From Rhopalosiphum padi (taxonomy: Eukaryota; Arthropoda; Insecta; Hemiptera; Aphididae): a stretch of 64,000 bases of DNA. The notes under the pieces are model-generated. The model searched no databases. It had not been told where the DNA came from and saw only the letters and a program-made list of their open reading frames with translations. This document shows, piece by piece, positions 25,861 to 35,645 of this stretch (its first letter is position 1; the number at the start of each line of letters is the position of its first letter). The translations under genes and the position numbers were made by a program. The stretch covers positions 2,604,001 through 2,668,000 of the forward strand of contig NC_083600.1 of assembly GCF_020882245.1 (NCBI RefSeq), read 5' to 3'.

Positions 25861-28379
25861 CTAAAATAATATTATAAATAATCGTAAAAAAACTCGTTGT
25901 GGTTTTTATCATTGGATGATATTTTATTATTTGATAGTAATATACATAATATGTTTAACGATTACCATTCATATTTTTTATTATTCTAAAGCAAGTATTT
26001 TAAATATTATTTTATTAAAAAAAGAATAAATATCATATTTTAATACCTTGAATTTAATCACTTCTCTTTTTGTGTTTATATATTTTTTTTATACATTATT
26101 AAAAATCTTCATAATTCATTTTTACTTTTTAGATTTAGATTTGAGTATCATACTCATAATATAATAATACTTTAATAATTATGTTCAATAAAATAAATTG
26201 ATTTTATCCTTCTTCATTTTTACGGTAAATCCATTAAATCACATATTTTTTCTTGTGGAAAACTAATTAAGAAAAACAAACTGTATTATCTAGAATTGTA
26301 TTTTTCAATAATATTAATAAAGCGTTATATATAAGTAAATATGTTTTGCATTGTACATGTAAAATTTTATTTTTTATAATATATTATTCAATTTATAAAA
26401 TTAACCAAATATAAATATCGAGAATATTTTCTGCTTTTCATTGACTACTAATTTACATATTTTTTTTTGTTTATGAAATTTATGAAGTATTGAATATTGA
26501 ATATTTTTACACATATTTAATATTTTTCAATCGAATGTTGATGGATTTTAAAGCAATTATAAAATTATTGTTACGTACATCCTCATTTATGTAAATAAAT
26601 AGCTATTTGAAAATTTCTTACCAGGTTAATTGTTAAATCATTGTTAACAATTAATTAGTTTAATAATGTCATTTATCCAATTGTATTAAAAAAACAACAA
26701 CAAATAATTACAAAAAAAAAAAAAGAAAAACATGAATTGATAAATAATTTTATTATTTACTTTAATGTATCTTATTTTTTTCAGTGTAAGATTCTTAAAT
26801 TGGAAATTACATTGGTAAAATTTAAATTGTGTATTATTTTACTGATTTATCTTCTCATTATATCAAATTAATATTAAAATAATACACCAATCTTATAATA
26901 CACGAAAATAATAAGCAGTGTATTTCATTTTTCAAGGAACATCAAAAGAATGTTCTTGACAAAGTCCAAATTATGTAAAGCGAAATGGCGTATTAATTTT
27001 TAGAGTTGAGGAAATCTGAGATCTGTTTTATTTTTTGTCCCACGCCTCTTTAATATTACCAAGTCTAAAACTTTTACCTTATTTACATTAAAACAATTTC
27101 AAACAGGCAATTCATTTTAATATTAGTCGCGATATTTTTGACTGGGGATTTGGCCAAACCAAAACTTCATTATTTTGTCATTTTGGTAAAGTGCCAAAAT
27201 CAATTTGTCAAAAAATAATATGCTAATGAATACACCCATAAAGTGAAAATGACATACAATTATAATGTCAAGCTTCTTTAACTTACATTTTTAAATCGTG
27301 AAAAAAGAACTTAGATGTTTAATTTAAATTATAATTATTTCGGTTTGTAATTAGTCAACTAAAATTAACAGTCTATCATCTAATATGATATTATAAACAA
27401 TATAATAAGAGTCCTACCTATTTATATTTCAGAACAATTATGTATATATTATTTTGTAATGATAATCAATAATACATTGTATCATAAAAAATTGTTTCTT
27501 GTCATACCTACTGAGTTTAACACATAATTTCTTAAAATGTCAACTGATTGTTTTTTTGTATTTTTTACTCACAATATTTGAAGCAGCTCAAAATTAATTT
27601 TAATTTTCATAAATGTCTAAATGTCATCTTCACCTTTTGTCAAGTGAAACTTTTGAATGTTTTAAAAAATAGTTTTAAACCTACCTTGTATAATATATAT
27701 ACAAAATTATTTAATATATTATATCTTAATAAATAATATTTTTTCGCTAATTAAATTAGCACTACATGTTACTGTTGTTTCTTATTAAGAAATTATAAGT
27801 ATTAACGTGTCATCAAAGTATCTATTATAAATTTAATAGGAACATAAAGAAACAATTGAGGTTAAAAATATAAATACAGATATGATATTTCATATAATTT
27901 ATTGAATCTACCTATTATTTTATTTTATTTCAAAAATATCCTAAATAAAATAAATATAATTATATTTATATGGCGTTTGTTTACTATTTTATATCTTGAT
28001 AAAATATGGCAACATTTGATTTGTGCGCTATTATGAAGTAGGTATACGAGCAACAAAGTATCTATATAAAATGAATAGATTCAGTTCTTAGAAAGAAAAA
28101 AAACATTAAATCCCTCCATACAGTATGTAAGGATTGGTTGTCTCTCAATATAATTTATATATATCGCCGTATATCTCTATACATATTATATACCTCTATA
28201 TATATATCATTATGTAGTACGTGTTTCGTCCATTGAAAGTTAATCCACCAAAGCAATCTGAATAATTGTATTTCAACACTGGCCATTGTAAGTGAATAAT
28301 CTTACGAAAGAAGTAATAATAGAAAAAAAAAAACATTAAAAGTAAAAAAAACCCGAGATAAATGAAAATATCACAATTT
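25861..28379. other. AT-rich non-coding DNA
   Basis: No supported gene. At 27120-27235 a small patch carries the palindrome TTTGGCCAAA and the hairpin ATTTTGG-TAAAGTG-CCAAAAT between TTTTGTCA-like direct repeats. It may be a small transposon remnant. The rest is simple AT-rich sequence. Confidence 0.5.
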
Positions 28380-28760
28380 TATCGTTTTGAGTAGGTACGA
28401 GAAATTAAGTACACATTTCGGTCGCGAGGGTCATTCGAGAACTGACTACTGAGTGTTTACTATAACGAATGGGTTATAATAAACATTTGTGTTTGGGCAC
28501 CGCATATATTCGAACAAAAGGACGTCTTTGTTTCTCTCAAAACTTGGCATACATTTAAGATTATTAATCCGTCAACTCTTGGATCTAACTGACGGGTCTA
28601 GATGGTAGTTAATAACCAACTATTAATGTTGTTTATCACTGTAAGGACGAGACACTCTAAGAAATTGATATGTAATGGTAGGCGTGAAAACGTCCATCAA
28701 TCGTAATAGTTTAATTTTTGAAGCTAATAACAACAGGGTTATAACAGCGTTGAATCAGTA
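28380..28760. other. mixed-composition patch with short hairpin
   Basis: The stretch has more CpG than its flanks (TTTCGGTCGCGAGGGTCATT near 28417) and a hairpin of CCGTCA (28569-28574) with TGACGG (28590-28595). No open frame of note. It could be a conserved non-coding or regulatory element. Confidence 0.3.
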
Positions 28761-29079
28761 TTTCGAATCCCATTAAAAAATGAAACAAGAAATATGAAAA
28801 TCGTATTTTTAATGACTAATATTGTTATTATTGCCATTTTTGGCATAAGTTTGTTCGAAAACTTAGTATTACCTACTACGTTTTTAATCAAAGGATGTAA
28901 GTAATACAATTTTTTCTTCGTCTCAAAGTATGAGCATTTTATATTATAGTTATAAAATACAAACTAATTATATATCGCATAAGTACAGTGTGCAATATAC
29001 TGAGTTTTTCATATTAAAATTGACATAATATATGAATAAATAAAATAAAGATTTAATAAAATCTAAAATACTTTAAATT
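28761..29079. other. AT-rich non-coding DNA
   Basis: Nothing recognisable is present. Confidence 0.5.
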
Positions 29080-29600
29080 TTAAATCACAAAATAATTTGT
29101 ATTTTTACAATTTTATCAAAATTAAAATGTTAAATGTTCGTAGAAATTACGTTTAACTTTTTTTTTTTCATTGTAAACAACTTATATCCTTATATTAAAT
29201 TTTCAAGCTTTTTGACTAAATTAATTTTTTTTTACAATGTTTATAGAAAAAATGAAATAAAAAATTACAATGCCTTTAAATAGCTTAAAAACGGTCAAAA
29301 CTTTTTTAAAATTATACAATTAATACAATTTTAAATATTTATGGTTATTTGTTTTTGAGATACATTAAAATAACAAAACTAATTTTGCGTATAACAATCC
29401 ATGGTTTCTTCGATTATTAAAAAAAAAATACTTGTCGTTTTTCAAAAGCTGTCTTAAAGTTGAAGTTTGATGCATTTTTACTGCTCCAAAAGATAGTGAC
29501 AGACACATACAAAATAATAAACACCGATCGTTGTGAGATCAATACATTAATGGAGCTCGGTTAATCATTTGGATTAGAATCTAAAATAGGCGTAAGCTAC
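29080..29600 (+). repeat. repeat family A, longest copy
   Basis: This copy carries the GCTTTTTGAC block (about 29205-29217). It also has a block TCTTAAAGTTGAAGTTTGAT (29453-29472) followed by TTTTTACTGCTCCAAAAG, paralleled at 47005-47050 (TCTTAAAGTTCAAGATTGAT, then CCCAAAAAGTGAT). A terminal block GATCAATACATTAATGG ... AGAATCTAAAATA (29540-29588) is shared with 47060-47095 and 1690-1735. The conserved block order across copies supports a single element. No coding capacity is visible inside it. Confidence 0.45.
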
Positions 29601-29807
29601 TTGCATCAATTTACTAAGCCTCAATATAATATATAATATGGCGTGAAAATCCTCTTCATTTATACATGAGTTGGAATAGTATAAACAAATTGGGACCATA
29701 AAACTGTATCGCCCTGGGACCCAAAATACTAGTTTGCGGTACTGCTGCGTGAGCATGCTTAATGAATCATTCTGTATAATACGTTGTACAAGACTAGCAA
29801 CAGTCAA
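29574..29807 (-). pseudogene. unrecognised coding-like fragment
   Basis: A minus-strand open frame of 77 codons begins with TTG rather than ATG and ends with TAA at 29574-29576. Its composition is protein-like, including the strings LVQRIIQNDSLSMLTQQYRK, VFWVPGRYSFMVPICLYYSN and INEEDFHAILYIIL. It overlaps the end of a repeat family A copy, so it may derive from a transposon-encoded protein. No catalytic motif is recognisable. A chance open frame cannot be excluded. Confidence 0.25.
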
Positions 29808-30517
29808 GTTACAGGTATATATTAAATTTAATTATCAGCTAAATTTATTCTTTTATTTTTCAACAGAAGCAAACACAAAACATATTATTTGTAGGAAAAA
29901 GTATTAATTGACCTTCAACGATTTCAAAAATATATTTTATTTTAATATGTGTATAAGACTAAGGATTATTTTTTTTTTGTTATACATAATCAATTGTAAT
30001 TTTCACTGCACAATGCAATTTAATATCATTTGTTAAATTTATTTGTTAAAATTATGCCTATAATTGAAGTAAGTATAATTACATTTTATATTAATAGACA
30101 TATGGATTTATTAATACAATTACGATGTCTATGTTGGTAGGTATGCTAGGTAAGGGTTATACATTCGAGTACACTAAGTTCCTAACTAAGCATTTAATTA
30201 CCCAGCGAGAAAGTAATAAATATATTAAATCGACTTTGGAGTGTTGTACAATAAATTGAATGATTTAGATATATAAAATATATGCACAAAAGGAGTAAAA
30301 TGTTCTTTGTGATTCTTTAAAGGGCTATGAATAACTTTCACTAACTAATGGAGAGGCTATAAATGTATACTTACTATGTTTTAGAACGTCTATTGTGTTA
30401 ACTGACGCGCGTTTTCGTGATTTTTTTTTAATTGAATCGTTTCAAAACAGAATACCCTCAACTATACACAAAGAAATAATAATTATTATTATTCATTATT
30501 ATCAATAACGAAGGTTT

Positions 30518-30519
<2 letters not shown>
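29808..30519. other. AT-rich non-coding DNA
   Basis: I see no gene or structured element here. Confidence 0.5.

Positions 30520-30549
<30 letters not shown>
30520..30549. repeat. (AAT)10 microsatellite
   Basis: Ten uninterrupted AAT units, the longest clean triplet run in the window. Confidence 0.9.
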
Positions 30550-30550
<1 letters not shown>

Positions 30551-30574
30551 CACTTAGAAAATTTATGGACGCCG

Positions 30575-30706
30575 CGATAATACAACGGTCATTTAACAAT
30601 TTATGAAATTATATTATTTTTAAGAAATAACCAACATTAGGATTTTATGATATTTTTCGATGATATTATATGTTTAATAAGTTGGAAAATGACCGTTGTA
30701 TCATCG
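30575..30706. mobile_element. 132 bp element with 20 bp terminal inverted repeats
   Basis: The sequence at 30575-30594 (CGATAATACAACGGTCATTT) is matched in inverted orientation at 30687-30706, with 19 of 20 positions complementary. The arms enclose a 92 bp AT-rich spacer with no coding capacity. This layout fits a short non-autonomous transposon (MITE) or a long hairpin-forming locus. Flanking target duplications are not evident. An animal miRNA hairpin would normally have a much shorter loop. Confidence 0.5.
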
Positions 30707-32040
30707 TTATTTTAAATCCCTTTATTTTATATCGAATAGGTATCTAATATTATCACACAATGTTGTACACATTTTCTCGAAATGTGTGTCATACGAAAGA
30801 GCTACGGTTGGAGAGTGTTAATGTTATTTTACCCTTCTTATTTCTTATTTCCATAGAACTTCAGAATGATATTTTAAATAAACTAGGCTTCATTTATTTA
30901 TTGAATGATAAAATTACATTTTCTGCGCTAATACAATTATTACCATTTGTCTAAAATCTTCAAAACATGGAATTCCGGATTTGATTTCGTACATAAAATT
31001 GATGACATTTTCCTCAATTTAGGTAACAACGCATTAATTTGAATATAAATATTAAGGATTTCTATTTTCACCTAGTTTTCTATTAATAATAAATTATATA
31101 CTTAATGTAAGTACTTTAATGCTTATAATGCTGATATCTCGTAAAGAATTTAAAAAACTACAAGAATTTACTTTAATTATTCATAAGATTTAAAAAGAAA
31201 ATAGATAATGAAGCTCGATAAATGTATTTATTTCACTTTTCTGTAAAAAAAAGTGTCGCTCACAGCGACCAGCCACCCCTAAATACGTAACTTTTTTAAA
31301 TCAATTTTGAGACTGTAAAATTTAAACTTGATAAAAAAAAACTTAAAAATTCTTGTATTAAATTTAAAAGTGAACTTAAAATTGGATAATGTACCAACTG
31401 AATAATAATATAAAATATAGATTCGTTCATTCAACAGGTTTAGAATGAAATAATTGTTTATTACAATAGATATATATATATTATATTTTATGAGAAACAA
31501 ATTTTAAAATTAAATAACCATGTTAAGGTAATATACAAGAAACTACTAAGAAAATAAAACTTACAATATTATTGAATAACATTACCTATGTTTATATATT
31601 ATAATTAACATATTGGACTTTTTTACATATAATTATATTTGAGTAATTTAGTTTAAATAAATCAATATTAAATCAAACGATTGAATTCTAAATGTAAAGT
31701 GAACTTTCGAAAACACTACTATGCCCTATCGAAATTAAATGATTATGTTTTTCCGGCATGCAGTACTGACTAATATTTGACATTTTTCATTTTATTATGT
31801 TTCAAATTAAAATTTGAATAAAATATTTTATTTACAAACCAAAATACAAATTAAATATCTACTTAATTAACTTTTTAATTTCGGGGTACTATAATATATA
31901 AAGTATAGATAACTACTTCAAAGATAAATAATTTCAATTCAGAGTTGTCAGTCTTAAAATTAAAACACCGATAAAAAAACTGACATACAATTTTAAATGT
32001 TTTATTTATCATATGATTAGATACCACCAAGGCTGGAATA
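30707..32040. other. AT-rich non-coding DNA
   Basis: No supported gene. A 64-codon open frame from an ATG at 30760 ends at 30954 and contains an internal acceptor-like TTTCCATAG, but it has no recognisable domain. A small hairpin GTCGCT-CAC-AGCGAC lies near 31254-31268 beside a GC-richer patch. Confidence 0.45.
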
Positions 32041-32057
32041 TGTTTTATACAAATTAT

Positions 32058-32170
32058 TTTAAACATGTGTTCAAAATGATTTAAACTGGTGGTTTTGTTT
32101 AAAACATTTTATATAAACACGTTTAAAATGTTTTAATTAATATTTAAAACGTCTTAATAAACGTTTAAAA
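32058..32170. repeat. degenerate array of TTTAAAAC units, about 21 bp period
   Basis: TTTAAA(A)C-type cores begin at 32058, 32080, 32098, 32122, 32143 and 32164, spacings of 22, 18, 24, 21 and 21 bp. Between 32099 and 32136 two units face each other as a 13 bp perfect hairpin. It looks like a diverged tandem array or the subterminal repeats of a DNA transposon. Confidence 0.5.
32099..32136. repeat. 13 bp perfect inverted repeat
   Basis: TTAAAACATTTTA (32099-32111) pairs perfectly with TAAAATGTTTTAA (32124-32136) around a 12 nt loop. Confidence 0.7.
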
Positions 32171-34399
32171 AAAAAAAATTAAATTAAATTAAAATGTAAT
32201 TTTTTTGATGGAATATACATTTTGTTTGTAGATCACGGTATATTAAACAACCATGTTGTAGATAATATAAAAATTAAGTTGCTTTATAATGTACCTATAT
32301 ACCACGCTTGAAATAAAACATTGTTATAAATTTAAAAAAACAAAGTCTAAATAATTAAACATTACCAAAAAAAAAAAACCGCTTAAAATAAAAAAAAAAT
32401 AGGTTGAATTAAGAAAACGTTTGTTTTGAATTATTAAAAAATAAATATTTTTTCCAACCCTGGATACTCTGTATCCATAATTATTTTGATACTTGATTTT
32501 TCTCTAATTTTTGCACGATAACTCACTATAGGGAAAATATTATTATAATATAGTATGATAATATTTTATTTACAGTTTCAAAGATGAAAACGGTCGATGT
32601 TGGTTTTCTCAGATACACATTTACAATAGTATATATTATCTTGCATGACGTTTAAATGGTTTTAAAACCGTCACACATCGTTTTATCGAGTTATTTTTAT
32701 CTATTTGTGTAAAAATAGTATTTATATGGTCTATAAATGTATTAAATTTTAGGAATACTAGGAATACATCTACTTGAAATATAAAGTTATTCTTTTCATA
32801 TTCTTAAGCGTTGTTTACTTTACCTCGTTTTTATTTCATTTCCATGTTATTTTCCACGAAAAATGTTATATATTTTTGGTTGTAAATGAAGATACGACAT
32901 TTTGATAAAGGTAAAATAATATTACGACGTATAGCAATAATATGTTGGTCACGTTCACAGTGCAATAGTATTGTAAATGAATAATGTATATAATTAATTT
33001 ACCTAATATACAGCGTGTTAATAATATCATTTTATTAATTTAAACTCCAAATAACAGATAATTATGATGACGTTAAACATTATCGAATTATCGACAGTTA
33101 ATAGTTTTGATTATACAAATACAGCTAGTAATGCCTACTGTTTAAAAGCTACGATTTTTCGATTTGCACGTGCTATGTATTGCACATTTTTTAAAATCAA
33201 CCTTTTTATTACCGTGTATCAAGAGAAACAATTAACCCGTCTGAAAAGTTTTACATTCGAGAAACGTAATGCCGGTGAAATAATGCACAGAATAATATTC
33301 TATTTGAATACGATTTTCACATTTTGTGTTAAATGCGCATACGAAGGAACTGTTGAGCGTGCGGTAGACAATGTCTCGGCGTAGGTAGTGCAATTCCAAA
33401 TTTTCAAACGGATTATTATTTGTCGGTTGCAACATTTTCTTTGTATATTATATTCACGCTAATTACTATACTGTTACGAATATTAAATATTATAATTAAT
33501 CCGTTATTATTCAATAAGAATCTCCAAAGATCAAAGCTAAACAGTCATACACTAAACCTAATAATATACATTACAGCTTTACAATTATACACGTTTCAAC
33601 TACAGAAATGTTTCACACGTGTAACTCCGGTCGTAGGTGCAAACGTCGTATTAAATCGAAACGTATTAGACAAGGTATGTATAATATTGTTGCTATAATA
33701 ATTATCATGTTATAGTATATATTATTACGTATAACACATGCAATTAATTTGATTATTAAATTGTGTAATACTATTTGATCGTATAATAATTGGTGTACGT
33801 CTGTCGTTTAAATTCCTAGTAAATAATAACATATAATATAATATATAATAATATCGATATCGTTTTAATAAAGTTCATAATTTTACAAAATATATTATAA
33901 ACCATCCGATTTTCCATACACGTGGCATATTGCATGCACACTCGTTGTAATAGTTATCTAATATTATAATGCATAACCAATATTTTTTAATATATTATTA
34001 ATTATAAAATATAGAAAGTACATATTTTAAGTTTATAGCTAATACAAACGAAACGGTAAGATAATATTATTGGCTAGTGATGATCTCTAAATGCACATAA
34101 ACTGCACTCATCTAATCTACAAAAATGCTTATCTAAACATTATCCATTCAATTTTTTAATAACATTTTTATTCTGTAGTTTATGATATTAAAAATATATT
34201 TTTAATTTTAAAACCAAAATTATCACATGGCCACTGTAAAAAAATCAAGTATAAAAATAAAAGTGATAACAAATATTTATTAGATTTGCATTAGAGTATA
34301 TCATGTAAATTTCCAAATCAAAAACCTGTTTAAAAAATTAAATTGTTTTCGAAATAATAAGTGTGGTGGGTAATAAAAAAAAAAACGTATACTACAGGT
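32171..34399. other. AT-rich DNA with a mixed patch at 32.9-33.7 kb
   Basis: An acceptor-like TTTATTTACAG at about 32575 is followed by 23 open codons beginning FKDENGRCWFSQ, too short to support a gene. Between 32930 and 33700 CpG is more frequent and open frames of 106 codons (33064-33384, plus) and 92 codons (33420-33698, plus) occur. Their translations have no recognisable domain, so I do not call them genes. A GCACGTGC palindrome lies at 33166-33173 and another CACGTG at 33919-33924. Confidence 0.4.
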
Positions 34400-34426
34400 G
34401 TACTGCGATATCGTATATAATAAACA

Positions 34427-34444
34427 CTGCTGCTGCTGCTGCTG
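34427..34444. repeat. (CTG)6 microsatellite
   Basis: Six clean CTG units at the upstream edge of the CpG island. Confidence 0.9.
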
Positions 34445-34593
34445 TTATTGCAGTATTATATATAGCTGTGTCTGTGCAATTTACAATTTGTTCATTAATC
34501 TACTAAGATGACGGGGCCGTTCGTTACACATACGTATTATGCGTAGGGTGCGGGAGATATCGTCACATCCAACAGCTTGCGGACCAGCCAACA

Positions 34594-34689
34594 ATGGCAA
34601 ACGTTTTATCGCTCTCTCGCCGACCCCCCGAAGGGCGGACGAGATGGGATTTGTCGTTAAAAGCGCTCGCAGAGTCAATTAGTCGACAA
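34594..34689 (+). CDS. candidate first coding exon (32 codons)
   Basis: ATG at 34594 sits in a near-ideal insect start context (CCAACAATGGCA), with an in-frame TGA 28 codons upstream and no closer in-frame ATG. The 32 codons run to CAA at 34687-34689, directly followed by GTGAGT, a consensus splice donor in phase 0. The peptide begins MANVLSLSRRPPEGRTR and continues WDLSLKALAESISRQ, basic at first and then amphipathic. Read through the donor, the frame continues for 27 more codons. Because the island is poor in stops, other frames are open too. One, from an ATG upstream near 34538, overlaps for 47 codons, and minus-strand frames exist as well. The protein family is not recognised and the next exon is not identified. 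Confidence 0.35.
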
Positions 34690-34882
34690 GTGAGTCTCCG
34701 GACGGGCGGTGTGGATGTATTATATGTGTCGTATATACTATACACCGCTTTCTTGGCTATTATACTGCTGTAGTGATGCATTAATTTCGGGCCACCTATC
34801 ACGTGCACATACACACACATCCGCCCTTAACATTGTAGGTGTCGTTCGCGTACTAAACGTTTTATCGCCCTTTACACTTGGC

Positions 34883-34894
34883 GTGACATGTCAC
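34883..34894. repeat. 12 bp perfect palindrome
   Basis: GTGACATGTCAC is its own reverse complement. It lies just upstream of the GC hairpin in the same island and could bind a dimeric regulator. Confidence 0.7.
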
Positions 34895-34900
34895 ATCGAC

Positions 34901-34936
34901 CCACCCCCGACGCAGACGATCGGTTCACGGGGGTGG
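34901..34936. repeat. GC-rich perfect hairpin
   Basis: CCACCCCCG (34901-34909) pairs perfectly with CGGGGGTGG (34928-34936) around an 18 nt loop. With one bulge the stem can be extended by two pairs outward (GAC before, GTC after). A G5/C5 stem is far from the expectation for this AT-rich DNA. Confidence 0.8.
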
Positions 34937-35631
34937 TCCTCGGTCATCCGTCAGCCGCGCGTGGTCCAGCGTACGTGTACTTTTGACAAAACTTCATAGA
35001 CGTCGAATGAAAAAACCATGAAATTATATTTTATTCGTTCCGAATAGGTGGAATCAATCGGATGTTTTTGTATTAACGGTACCGGGGAATACAAATAATT
35101 TCAGTTTTAATTAGTTACGCAAACACTTACTCAAAAAAAAATTGTAGAACCAGCGTTATGGACTGTTATCAGAGAGCTAACGTGTTTTTCACGGCATTTT
35201 AATAATATTTAAATTTATAATCGGTTTTTGATTCGCGAGCGAAAAATTTAAAAACGTTTTTTTTTTTTATTAAAACTTTAGATTGACGCACAAATAGAGT
35301 CGTTTTCCACCGTTAAATTTTCTATAGGTATATCACAATATTATGGCTGTCTATATCGGCAAAAGAAATTAATGTATTTAAAAGCAATAAATATTTTATA
35401 AGATGAGTTTAAATTGTATTAATGTTGTTTGGATCTATAATGCAATTGACACAGAGTGATTTAATTAATTTATTTATTATGGTATTTGAGCAGTCAAATA
35501 TAGTGATAATACATCGGGTAGGTTTTTATTAAAAATTTTAATTGGTCATAACGTAAACGTGACATTAATATTCATAAATGGGTCATGATAATAGTAATAG
35601 TTTTTAATTTATTATTAAATAAAACAAATAA

Positions 35632-35645
35632 TGCCCTTAAGGGCA
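35632..35645. repeat. 14 bp perfect palindrome
   Basis: TGCCCTTAAGGGCA equals its reverse complement and is GC-rich at the arms, unlike the AT palindromes expected by chance here. Confidence 0.7.

Larger units (their letters stand above)
34400..35010 (+). promoter_or_regulatory. CpG island, candidate promoter and first exon
   Basis: This is one of the most GC- and CpG-rich parts of the window, with words such as GACGGGGCCGTTCG, CCGACCCCCCGAAGGGCGGAC and CAGCCGCGCGTGG. A (CTG)6 repeat lies at its upstream edge, CACGTG at 34800-34805, a 12 bp palindrome at 34883-34894 and a strong hairpin at 34901-34936. A start codon leading into a splice donor (34594-34689) points to plus-strand transcription starting upstream. 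No TATA box or initiator is certain. Confidence 0.45.

Noticed and set aside
28741..28775. tRNA-like TTTCGAATCCC (B-box resemblance)
   Set aside because: No matching A-box, acceptor stem or cloverleaf could be found around it.
33064..33698. Open frames of 106 and 92 codons on the plus strand
   Set aside because: They are the longest frames around, but their translations show no domain, no splice logic and no consistent codon signal. An overlapping minus frame is equally open. More likely openness due to locally lower AT.
34481..34999. Overlapping minus-strand frames (34481-34678, 34563-34820) and a plus frame (34709-34999)
   Set aside because: All frames of this CpG-rich island are stop-poor. 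Only the ATG-to-donor frame at 34594-34689 has supporting signals.
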